Below, in pieces: positions 44,911 to 53,565 of a stretch of 64,000 bases of DNA. Each line of letters opens with the position of its first letter. Position 1 is the stretch's first letter. The position numbers and the translations under genes are program-made. The DNA is from Chrysophaeum taylorii. Lineage: Eukaryota > Sar > Pelagophyceae > Pelagomonadales > Pelagomonadaceae. The DNA is taken from assembly GCA_029834535.1 (NCBI GenBank), contig JAQMWT010000356.1:1-64000 (forward strand), in the 5' to 3' direction. The notes beneath the pieces are model-generated. The model was not told the origin of the DNA. It searched no databases and saw nothing but the letters and a program-made list of their open reading frames with translations.

Positions 44911-45842
44911 CTAGTTTCGTGACGACGACGACGACGAAATCGTCCCGACGCTGGAATAGTTCGACGTCTTCGAAGGTGTTTGGTGTGATCTAGTGGCGAT
45001 GTGATGTTGCCGTAAGGACCGCAGTCGGTAAGCAAGCGCTAGTTTTGTCGCGCGCAAGGTTCTGTCGAGTACCGCGAGCGCGGGCGCGGCTTCGTCCCTT
45101 CGCATTAACGTGCCCGCGCGTTGTTCGTGCTCGAGGCTGTCGAGCACAGACTGTCCGATTTCGCAGACTTTGTTGTTGGAACGCCGCACGTCCTCGATGG
45201 TGTGCAAATATGGAAAAAACTTGAAGGCGTCAGAATGCTCCGTTTGGCACAAGTGCACTCGAGCGCCGGACGGAATTTCCTTTTTCCCAAGTTGCAGCGA
45301 TACGCGTGATGGTATAGTACGCCAGTTGGCATATGCCCGTGGTAGCGCTTGTCCAGAAGCGTAATTGAGAAGCGGCGGCAGAAGCTGATAATCTGAGAGC
45401 AGAGCGCGCCTGGCAACGGGGAGTGCGGCGCACTTCCCTATTACGGCGCGGGCTGAGGCACGTATTATCTCGCGGCCGCTATAAGTTGGACGGGTGCCCC
45501 ATTTATATGTCTCTTCCTTGTGACCACAGGCTGCTTGGTGTTGGAGAATCTTGCGGCGTTCAATTTCAAGTTAGTAGTCCTCAGAAACTTCCCGGCGATG
45601 AGACGCGCGCGGGCGAGGTCGCAGGCGAATCTTTTTGGCGAGAGAGCGTCGAAACACTGACTGTTATACGAAAAAAGCGTTTGAATACGTCGACGGATCG
45701 CAGTGCGCAACATGCTGTTGATGTTTTTTTTTGCTTGGACGTCGTCGGCGCTGCCATAGTCGTTGCCCAGAACTGCAGAATGATGTTGACGAGTCGTCGC
45801 GGGCGGAGAAAGTGTTGCGCGTTCTAGTCGTGTGAAGCTCAC
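44911..45842 (-). pseudogene. Possible decayed coding region, unidentified
   Basis: Minus-strand protein-like pieces lie in order but in different frames: INSMLRTAIRRRIQTLFSYN with FDALSPKRFACDLARARLI (45465-45842), DKRYHGHMPTGVLYHHAYRC (about 45300-45360), then a frame at 44911-45258 with FKFFPYLHTIEDVRRSNNK and LDRTLRATKLALAYRLRSL. The order suggests one interrupted protein, perhaps a dead transposon. I cannot name a domain. Confidence 0.3.
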
Positions 45843-46134
45843 TCCGAGAAGAAGAAGGAAGCGCGCGGAGTTAGTTAGTTAGTTGCTTGACGACGACGTA
45901 ACGCGCCCGGCAAATTCGCGGCGACACAGCCAGCTATGGACGCTAGGATTAATTTCGGGCCCAGTCATTGATGCTAGAATTGAGTTCGAACGAGGCGCAC
46001 GTCGCCGTCTGCGTCTGAGCTTGACGCCGTTGCCCGTCTCCTCTTTGCAGGCCTACCGTATGTCCAAGGGGGGACCACTCGAGCCACCGTTAGTTGTGTG
46101 AACCCGCCCAACCATTACCACCAAACCAAAAGAT

Positions 46135-46824
46135 ATGATAAGCGCTGCGTCGCGCCGGGTGTTGTTGCCCAATCTTTTGGTGTCTCTCCTGGAAAAACGG
46201 ACGCTCCTGAGGCCCGAATTCGGCGTCGTGGCCCCCGACATCTTCTATCCGGCGTACTTCGAGGGCGAATGGCGCGCGACGTCGACTACTGTGGCTGTGG
46301 AGGCGCCGTTGGGGCCGGATTTTTTTCGCGGTTTCGAAGACGCGAAGCGCGAGATCGACTCGAGCGTTACGTACGATGTTCGGTTCGTGCGAAGCGACGG
46401 CATCGTCGCCGACCGCCCGCGCAACACGCGGTCCCTCGTGTCAGCGATTTACGGCGACGTCATGACTTTCGCCGGAGGCGATGCGAACGACCTCAGGGTC
46501 GCGATGAACCTCAACGGCGCCACATTTAGCGCCTCTATTAGGACGCTCGCGAGATACTATAGAGAGACGTCCGAGGGCTTTGAGTCGAGCGAGCTGGTGC
46601 GACAGAGTATTGTCGACAAGTCCAAACCGCTCGCGCCGCCCTCGATCAAGGACGTCGAGACCTTGTGCTTCTACACGCCCCAGGGCCCAGACACCATCAC
46701 GTGCGACCAACGCACGGCCACCTGGCTCTTTCCCTCGGACCAGCGATCGGCGCTCCTCGAGGCCCAAACTCGCGGCCAGGCGATCGACGTGCGCAGGTAT
46801 GTCGTACGATACCGCCGCTTATGA
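46135..46824 (+). CDS. DUF6816-like protein, probably plastid-targeted
   Basis: 229 residues, intronless, ATG start. PAYFEGEWRATSTTVAVEAPLG, with Trp/Gly/Pro spacing, resembles the start of DUF6816, a family of cyanobacterial and plastid (thylakoid) proteins whose function I do not know. The first ~30 residues are basic and hydrophobic (SRRVLLPNLLVSLLEKR) and may be part of a targeting sequence. Later blocks (VTYDVRFVRSDGIVADR, TFSASIRTLARYYRET, DVETLCFYTPQ) read as a single beta-rich domain. The family assignment is by remembered pattern only. If correct, it supports a photosynthetic host. Confidence 0.7.
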   Translation: MISAASRRVLLPNLLVSLLEKRTLLRPEFGVVAPDIFYPAYFEGEWRATSTTVAVEAPLGPDFFRGFEDAKREIDSSVTYDVRFVRSDGIVADRPRNTRSLVSAIYGDVMTFAGGDANDLRVAMNLNGATFSASIRTLARYYRETSEGFESSELVRQSIVDKSKPLAPPSIKDVETLCFYTPQGPDTITCDQRTATWLFPSDQRSALLEAQTRGQAIDVRRYVVRYRRL

Positions 46825-46904
46825 ACGGCGTCTATTTTATTACGTGGTCCAAGCGATAGCGGGGGCGAGCGATCATTCATCCCCCCCCCCCCCCCCGAGT
46901 AGTG

Positions 46905-46948
46905 GTGTTTGTTGTCTTTGAAGGTCGACTGCTAAGAGGGGGGTGTGT
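46905..46948 (-). repeat. Dispersed SalI-core repeat, copy d
   Basis: Reads on the plus strand GTGTTTGTTGTCTTTGAAGG, TCGACTGCTAAGAGGGGGG, then TGTGTC. Inverted relative to copy e at 49735-49796, with about 40 aligned positions including the GTGTTTGT outer end. A C16 run lies just outside it. Confidence 0.8.
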
Positions 46949-46981
46949 CTGAAGGTGTTTATTGTTTTTACCAACAACACC

Positions 46982-47103
46982 CAGGTGAACTTACCACCGG
47001 GGTTTGAGATTGGGACTAGGTGAACTTACTGGGACCAGGTGAACTTACTTACTGGGGTTTTAAGAGTAAACGCGAAGGTTAGCGGCGTGTGCGGATCAAA
47101 GCA
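46982..47103 (-). repeat. AGTAAGTTCACCT repeat cluster, second locus
   Basis: Reverse-complement match of 36768-36873: four AGTAAGTTCACCT-type units, then CGCCGCTAACCTTCGCGTTT on the minus strand. It lies between repeat d and the three-exon gene. Confidence 0.85.
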
Positions 47104-47575
47104 GGGCGTGTACAGACCATTCCGCTTGTCACGTGCTACTACACAAGGCAGGGATTTAGGCCCTACCTCCTTAAGGACATTAGGTCACATAGAAGCGTTT
47201 ACACTGACAACGGGGAACGAAGTCTCTGTTAGTTAAACAGAAAACCCCGTACCCGACGGTACGCACCTGGAGGCCTACTCCATGTTGGAAAAGAGCTTCA
47301 GACTGGGTTCTTATCCATAGTCATGAAATAAAAGGACGGAAGGGGGAAGGAAGGAAGGAAAGAGGGAAAGCCGTATTACGGAGAGAAAACCCTCGTGTAG
47401 AGATAGGTGTGAAAATGTTCCAGTGTCGCACACATAATAGTGTAGCTCTCTGGGCCCCCTCCCTCAACGTGTGGAAGCGGTTTATGCATTTCAGACGTTC
47501 TTGAGGCGGAACTTGTGCAATATACATGAAAACAGTGGACAATGGAACAAACAACAACAGAACAGGACAAATTAA

Positions 47576-49485
47576 TTATGACGTCGAGCGTGCTGTGATG
47601 TTGCGCAAAGAAACAGTATCGGTATCCACAACATCAGATGTATGGTCCAATTCATCTTCGCTATTATCGTCCAGTTCCTTTAACTCTGGAGAAGACGAAT
47701 CATGAACATCAGAGGGTAGGTCGTTAGTAGTGTTAGTATTGTGCGTAGTCATTGCATCACTCAAGGTGACCAAGGGTGATATGACAGACGAAAGGCAAGA
47801 CATAGCAGCATCGGGTGTAAGAGCGTGTAGATCCAATGCAGGAATAACACGATCATTTGCATCAGACATAGCTGTGTGGAGGTGGTGAGCTGCTGCGTCG
47901 ATTTGAACTTGCTGTGCCTCATTATACGTATCTGGAGGAGGGAGCTGTCCAATAGATGAGATAAGCGACCGAGAAATGATATGGACAAATACAGCAGAGG
48001 ACGGGATTATGGTGTCCTGATGCATTTGAAGACTTGACCAGATGTTGTCTAATAGAGACACATGCTTGAGTGTTTAAATTTTCGTAAGTCTCTTGTATCT
48101 GTGTGAGAGATGTTAATGCAAGCGATAGTTGTTGATCTCGCGCCATCAATTGCTGTTCGGTATTAGTGAGACGTAAAGATAAAGACCGAACCTCTTCTTT
48201 TAATTGATGTAAAGATTCATCCATATTGTCGTTAGCTTTATCTAGCGTGGGTTCAGCGGGTGGATTGTCGATCGGCGCTGCTGGTGAAACATCTTCAGAA
48301 GAAGTATCATCTGAAAAGACATCAATTATGTCCGAAGGGTAGCCAACCTGGATTAGCACATTTTTAAAGGCAGTTTGCTGTACAGGTGATAGTTGACGAA
48401 AATAATAAAGCATTGGCGGTAACGTCTCGGAGGAGATTGCGTTAAATTGGTGGGAAACGTCATTAACGAAGCGTTCGACAAGCACGTTGAGCAGCTCATC
48501 CGGGTTGGTTACTACACATACTTTATCTTCAACAGAATGTAACAAAGACCAAGCTGCTACAAGAATCTCAAGATTTACACTCGAGATAAAGGGCAGCTGA
48601 AGTAAAAGCATGGTGCTGTCGTCAAGGTTAACAATGATTTTAGAGGCATCAACTTTAAGGGATGTCGCAGTCTGCATGATTGCCTCTTTGAGCTGCTTAT
48701 TAATAGCAATTGACTTTCCAGGGCGGAGGATTATAGCTCTAGTGTGAGCAGCCGGATCATTAAAACAAGATAGTTGGGATGGCTGCTGACTGTTGCGAAT
48801 TAAGGCTATCCCATGGTGTGACCGATCGCACAGCGCACAAATCAACAAAAAGAAAGGGCGCGGTACGTCAAAGCAGTGGGATGCGTGTTGCTCAGACGCG
48901 AGATGATCCTCAATAATTTGGCGAGTCCTGTCAGTTTTAAGTTCATCTTCATTACAGATGATGAGCACGACTGGTGTGCCTGGCACATCAGTTTTGTTGT
49001 AGCGCTTTGTACGCGTCACATGTACTTTGACAACCCCTTTAATGGATGGGAAGCGATGAAAACGGATCCCCTCATTAGGAGATATAGCGGGGGCGTTTCG
49101 AATACGCTTAGTTTTGACGCACAACAATGAACTGAGATATTGTACATTGTCTACAAACTCTGTCTGTTGTGCTTCCGTAAGCAGCTGCTGCAAAGACTTA
49201 AGCCAGCACTGGGGGTCCTTGTGTTGCGGAATAAGAAAGTTGGGTGGTGATGAACCAAGAGCAGTAACGTTCCCGGACATCATCGCTAATACGTCAAATT
49301 TACAGTGTTTGAGCAGGAAATACTCAGACTTTGCTGCTTGCGATTTAGACTGTTGTTGGGCAGTTGTCTTGGGCGCCTTGGGCGTCACGGGCGTAGCTTG
49401 ATGTCCTGCGCCAACTTCACAGAGGCAAAAGCGGCCCAAAAAAAAACTCGCCGCATCTACCGTGAGTGGGGGATCGCCAACGCAT
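47576..49485 (-). CDS. A+T-richer three-exon gene of unknown function
   Basis: Predicted 603 residues. Exon 1 49461-49485 (ATG at 49485), a 55-nt intron, exon 2 48060-49405, a 43-nt intron, exon 3 47576-48016; both introns are GT-AG and phase fits (1, then 0). Without the second intron the frame runs into a non-protein-like tail. Codon use is far less G+C-rich than in neighbouring genes, and the protein is rich in Gln, Asn, Ile and Ser. Residues ~30-350 look globular (for example VKVHVTRTKRYNKTDVPGTP, then PVVLIICNEDELK and IIVNLDDSTMLLLQLPF). A coiled coil follows (LHQLKEEVRSLSLRLTNTEQ) and an acidic Ser/Asp-rich C-terminus. I recognise no domain. It sits between inverted dispersed repeats, so an origin in a mobile element or virus-like donor is possible. 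Confidence 0.75.
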
Positions 49486-49734
49486 TAGGCCGGGCTCGCT
49501 GTGCCCTCACCGCCCTCACGCATGTCGCCGCCTCGGGGAACCCCACTCAGGCTGCCCGATCCCAGCAGGACGTCGCCCTTCGTCGCACATACGTCCGACG
49601 GCAGCATGCGTACGACCTACGGGCGGGGTCCGCCCTCTCTTCGCCTGCCCCACGACTCGGCGATGACCCCGACTAGGTCCCGCGTACTTATCTCCGCCCG
49701 TCAGGCACATCCCTCCTACCCCACAAACCCACCC

Positions 49735-49796
49735 ACATCCTTCATGCTCCCCACACACACACCCCTCTTAACAGTCGACATTTAAAGACAAACACT
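49735..49796 (+). repeat. Dispersed SalI-core repeat, copy e
   Basis: CACATCCTTCATGCTCC, a CA-rich run, CCCCTCTTAACAGTCGACAT, TTAAAGACAAACAC. Shares the CATCCTTCATG arm with copy a and the outer ACAAACAC with copy d. It lies in the 371-bp space between two divergent genes and ends 61 bp before the zinc-finger gene's ATG, so it may also carry promoter elements. Confidence 0.8.
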
Positions 49797-49856
49797 CGAA
49801 AAAACCGTTGGGTGCACGCGGTCATGCATGTTTAATGACCGTTGGCAAAGCAAAAA

Positions 49857-50915
49857 ATGTGGTCGTGCAAGCGATGCACGCTCGAGAACGGTGGGTCGTC
49901 GTGCGCGGCGTGCGGTGCGCGGCCGACGAAGAAGTTGCGCGGTGACTGGTCGTTTCTCCGGCCTCCCCCTGCCGCGCGCAGGGTGAGCTTGACGCTCGAA
50001 CGGTTGTTGAATGGCGTGCGCGCGGCGTGGGGCGCGCCTCGCGACGGGGCGTGGGAAACGCGGGAGGTCGAGATTCGCACCAGGCCGGGCGGCGCGAAGG
50101 CCAAGTATACGGTAGAGCTACACGTCGAGCACTGTACGGCGTGGCAGCCACCGCGACCGTCGTATAGCCCCGCGGCCCTCGGCATGCTCCAATCGCACCT
50201 CCAGAAATGCGCGAGGCGAGGGCTCGCGGACCTCGCCGTCCGCACGGCGCTCGAGATGCTCGCGATCCCGCACGGAGACCGAATGCTCCGGCGGAGGCTT
50301 CCGATAATTCTTGTGGAGGATCTCACGCCGCGAACCGAGTGGCTGTCGCCGTTAGTCTTCTATTTGCTCGCGGGCGACGCTTTCCGCCTCGCCCCCCCCG
50401 ACGTCGCCGCGATCCTCGGAATCGTCGCGACCGCAGCCAAGGAGCCGACCCCGGCGTCGACGGGCGACTACCTCGACACCCCCCCCGATAACCTCTCGTT
50501 GCTCGCCCGGGCCGCGTACGGCGGAACGAAGGGCGACGTCGACGCGTGCTTTCGCGCCGCCAAGATCCACGCTACGCAATCCGACCGACCAGTCCCTGCC
50601 CTCGATCCCAATACGGTCCGCCGCCTCCGCCCCGCGGACTGGTGTCGCGCCGGAGTCGACTTCCACTCCCGCGACGCGGAAATCCTTAAGTTGATGCGCC
50701 GCCGCGACCCCGACCTCCTCGGGCCCCTCGCCGACCACCGCCTGACAACCTGGATGTGGCACGCCCGCTCCAAAGTTAATTTCCGGGGAGACAAGTCCGC
50801 AGCACAAGATGATGATGATGAACAAGAAGAAGAAGCAGAATGGGCATCCCGAGCCCACGCCCTCGCCGACGCCGCGGCCGGCGACATGATACGCGCCGTC
50901 TCTTTATCATCCTAA
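49857..50915 (+). CDS. RanBP2-type zinc-finger protein with a helical domain
   Basis: 352 residues, intronless, first ATG at 49857. The N-terminus is a RanBP2-type zinc finger (MWSCKRCTLENGGSSCAACG; Cys4/Cys7 and Cys17/Cys20), a fold that binds ubiquitin or RNA. Residues ~100-320 are helical and include LQKCARRGLADLAVRTALEML and RRLPIILVEDL, which recall the helical region that follows the AAA core in MgsA/WRNIP1-type clamp-loader-like proteins (SxLQKxxRRGxxxxAlxaa...RRLxiialEDv). No Walker motifs are present, so no ATPase is implied. An acidic segment (DDDDEQEEEAEW) precedes the C-terminal helix. A role in DNA transactions or ubiquitin recognition is inference only. Confidence 0.8.
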   Translation: MWSCKRCTLENGGSSCAACGARPTKKLRGDWSFLRPPPAARRVSLTLERLLNGVRAAWGAPRDGAWETREVEIRTRPGGAKAKYTVELHVEHCTAWQPPRPSYSPAALGMLQSHLQKCARRGLADLAVRTALEMLAIPHGDRMLRRRLPIILVEDLTPRTEWLSPLVFYLLAGDAFRLAPPDVAAILGIVATAAKEPTPASTGDYLDTPPDNLSLLARAAYGGTKGDVDACFRAAKIHATQSDRPVPALDPNTVRRLRPADWCRAGVDFHSRDAEILKLMRRRDPDLLGPLADHRLTTWMWHARSKVNFRGDKSAAQDDDDEQEEEAEWASRAHALADAAAGDMIRAVSLSS

Positions 50916-53015
50916 AACAAACCCAGCGGGAGCGTCCGGAATGTTTGCCCGTGTGCTCTCGCTGTGACAGCAGCAGCCTTTGGCGACCCTGTCGATGTCA
51001 CATACCATATGAGTAGAATCTGATGCGCGCCAGCGGATATATATCTATCGTTGGAGCGATGCGCCAAAGCAGCTGTGTGATCGGCCATCTTCCCTAAGTG
51101 GGGAACTGAGCGAACGGGGGTGGGGGCTTGCTTGCTTGCGCCTAGGTGACACATTATTGAAAAGACTTGCACGGCGCCAAATGTTTATTGCCAGGGTCAA
51201 TCACTTTTCTGAAAAAATAGTTTTGTAACCATATAGACAGACGCCGGGGCACTTGCTCTCTAGTCGTGCATCGATTCTTGTGATTGCACGCCATTACCTA
51301 ACTGAGCCCCAAGTAGCTGAAGGGGTTTTGCAGCCAGATACCAGATGGTTTCGATGGCCGAGAAGAAAGATGTTTATCCAGGTGACGCTTGCTTATGTCG
51401 ATCTGGGTCAGGTCGGCTTTGTCGAACGAACGATTCAGCAGCGCTCAGAGACGCGACGACGTTTTTTTCTCGAGGATATGTATGACCTTGTGTTCGTAGA
51501 CAGACAACACGGACGAGAGGTTGTCCAGCCTCGCTGACTCGTTGTTAAACGAGTCGAAGGGCGCTGCTGGATTGAACGACTTGGTTCCCGTCCTGGAACC
51601 ATCGAGCTCGAAACGTGCCCGTTTAAGACTCTGGATTGGCAGCGAGCTCGCGGGACGCACTTGTACAACCCAAGAACGAAGATGGCGCGCGGTGACTCCT
51701 GACTAGAACCCAGCATCGCCCAAGCTTGTGACATGGTTCTTCTTTCAAGAGGCGCACACAATCCCCGAGTGGCAGCCTCGACCTTCACACGGTCTCAGAG
51801 GGCCGGGGCTACGGCCCACCGTGCCGTCCGCAACAGGTTGTGCCCAGCCGACGACGTTCGCAAGACGAACGCATCGCTTCGATCATCCAACCGGCGGAAA
51901 TAATGCGGGCTGGAGTTATTTCGAAGTGCGCATTGTCAGGACCGTCACGAGAACAGCATGCACGTCCCAAACGCAGAGCTCCGAAATGCGCAATCCCACA
52001 ACGAAGTTCGATGTTATCCACCCTACGCAGCAGAAGGCATGTCGTGGATAATATTGAGGTGGGATGGGAAAATGAGTCCCCCCCTTGAATCGCCACATTC
52101 CAAAAAATTTTTAACACGCGAGGAAATGAGCTCCACCAGGGAGTACGGACGCAGCCCGTCGAAGCGTGGTTGCACAAGTCGGAGAGAGAGACTTGGTGCT
52201 TATCGCGAGTCTTCCTGAAGCACGCTGCGAGTAATCGCCAGCTGGTGTTGTAAACTAGGAGGCAAGTTCAGAGTCAACCATGCACCTGAAGCTGCGACTC
52301 CCAGGTGTCGCTTATCTGAGTATATCCGAAATGAGAGAAGGCTATGGTGCGCACGCCGGTCGGGCGCCACTGAAGAGTCGTAACCCGGCGGCTCCGCTGC
52401 TCCACGATTCTCACAGGTTCTCAGTTGGGGCCAGGGGTAGCTCCGCTCCGCTGGGGCGCACTTCATGGTCCACACAGCAGCCTGGGTGGAAGTAGTATAG
52501 GAGCAAAACAAGCACCAGCATTGTCCACATCTCTTCTTTCGGTACCTACCGCGTCTCTTTCCGGGCAGAGGATAGATGGTGGTCTGCTGTAGAGCGCCTC
52601 CGCGGAGTGAGCTGACCGGCGGTCAACCGGGCCCGCCTCGTGAAACCGTCATGGTGTTTACGAAACAGATAGCCGATCGCGCTGGCGCGCCAGCGCTTGG
52701 CACTCCACTCGAGAGGTGCCAGGATGTCGGTGAAATACGTCGCGCGTTGGCTGCGCGCGCGGCAGCCAACGCGCGCGCGCGGATGCCTCGCCATTCATCA
52801 AGGATATGGCCTCCGTCCGCGAGCGTTGGTTCCCACCACCACCACCACCACCGCGGCGCACGGTGTGCTTTCTTGTTTGTTTGTTTGCTTGTTTAATGGA
52901 CGGCGCGAAGCGAGGGGTCCCGCACGGACGACGGTGACATGTGCGGTAAGATCAACATCACCGGCCGGCGGGGCGGGTGGGAGGAGCGAGAAGATGTGCG
53001 TGAGTGCTCCTTGGA

Positions 53016-53095
<80 letters not shown>

Positions 53096-53565
53096 ATGAA
53101 TGAATGAATGAATAAATGATAGTGTCCTTGGCGGCCCTTCCTTTTTCGGATCGCTTTGGCGCCGGCGGCGGGAGCGTCGCGTAGCGAAAGTGACGGCATC
53201 AATTGCCTTGCACTTGTAATGGTGGCGTTCCCAACAAGCTCGGAGGTCGTCGCGAAGCCAACGGCCTTAAAAAGCGATCGAGGAGGTATGTATCTTCGCG
53301 GCAGATTCTTGGAGGAGATCCTTTCTCAGAACATATCATTTTTTCGGGGGCAACGAGTTGGGCAGGTGACCTGTCGCCTCGTGGAGATGACTTATTTCAT
53401 CAACTCCCAGACTTATAATAATTTCGTTGAGTAGTTGTAGAAGAGAGAATGCTGGGTTGCGCGCAAGAACAATGCAGGTCGTCGTCGGCGGCGAGGAAAG
53501 TTAGGGGCGCCGCGTTGGCGGCGGCGGCGGCGCTGGTGGTGAGTCTCGTGTCCCGTCGTTGCTAG
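50916..53565. other. Long intergenic region with microsatellites, no gene recognised
   Basis: Short frames on both strands, none with recognisable domains. Contains a (CAC)n run at 52839-52853 and a (GAAA)n array at 53020-53096 that ends in GAAT units. Palindromic GCGCGCGCGC-type sequence occurs at 52740-52785. Nothing supports a gene. Confidence 0.5.
53020..53112. repeat. (GAAA)n microsatellite grading into (GAAT)n
   Basis: About nineteen AAAG units followed by four to five AATG units. It generates a long Lys/Glu/Arg chance frame on the plus strand and a Phe/Leu/Ser one on the minus strand. Confidence 0.97.

Larger units (their letters stand above)
46905..49796. mobile_element. Candidate ~2.9-kb element bounded by inverted repeats d and e
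   Basis: Copies d and e of the dispersed repeat face each other at the two ends, aligned from GTGTTTGT through GTCGACTG to TAAGAGGGG. Between them lie an AGTAAGTTCACCT subterminal repeat block (46982-47103, also present at 36.7 kb) and a single A+T-richer three-exon gene. The layout is that of a DNA transposon with an unknown protein, but no target-site duplication is obvious at GTGTTTG/CAAACAC and no transposase catalytic motif is recognised. Both ends could instead be independent insertions or shared regulatory repeats. Confidence 0.4.

Noticed and set aside
47922-48061. Programmed +1 frameshift in the A+T-richer gene
   Set aside because: A 43-nt GT-AG intron (48017-48059) of the size usual here joins the frames in phase and needs no recoding.
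52697-53202. Lys/Glu-rich and Phe/Leu/Ser-rich frames at the GAAA array
   Set aside because: Pure microsatellite translation.
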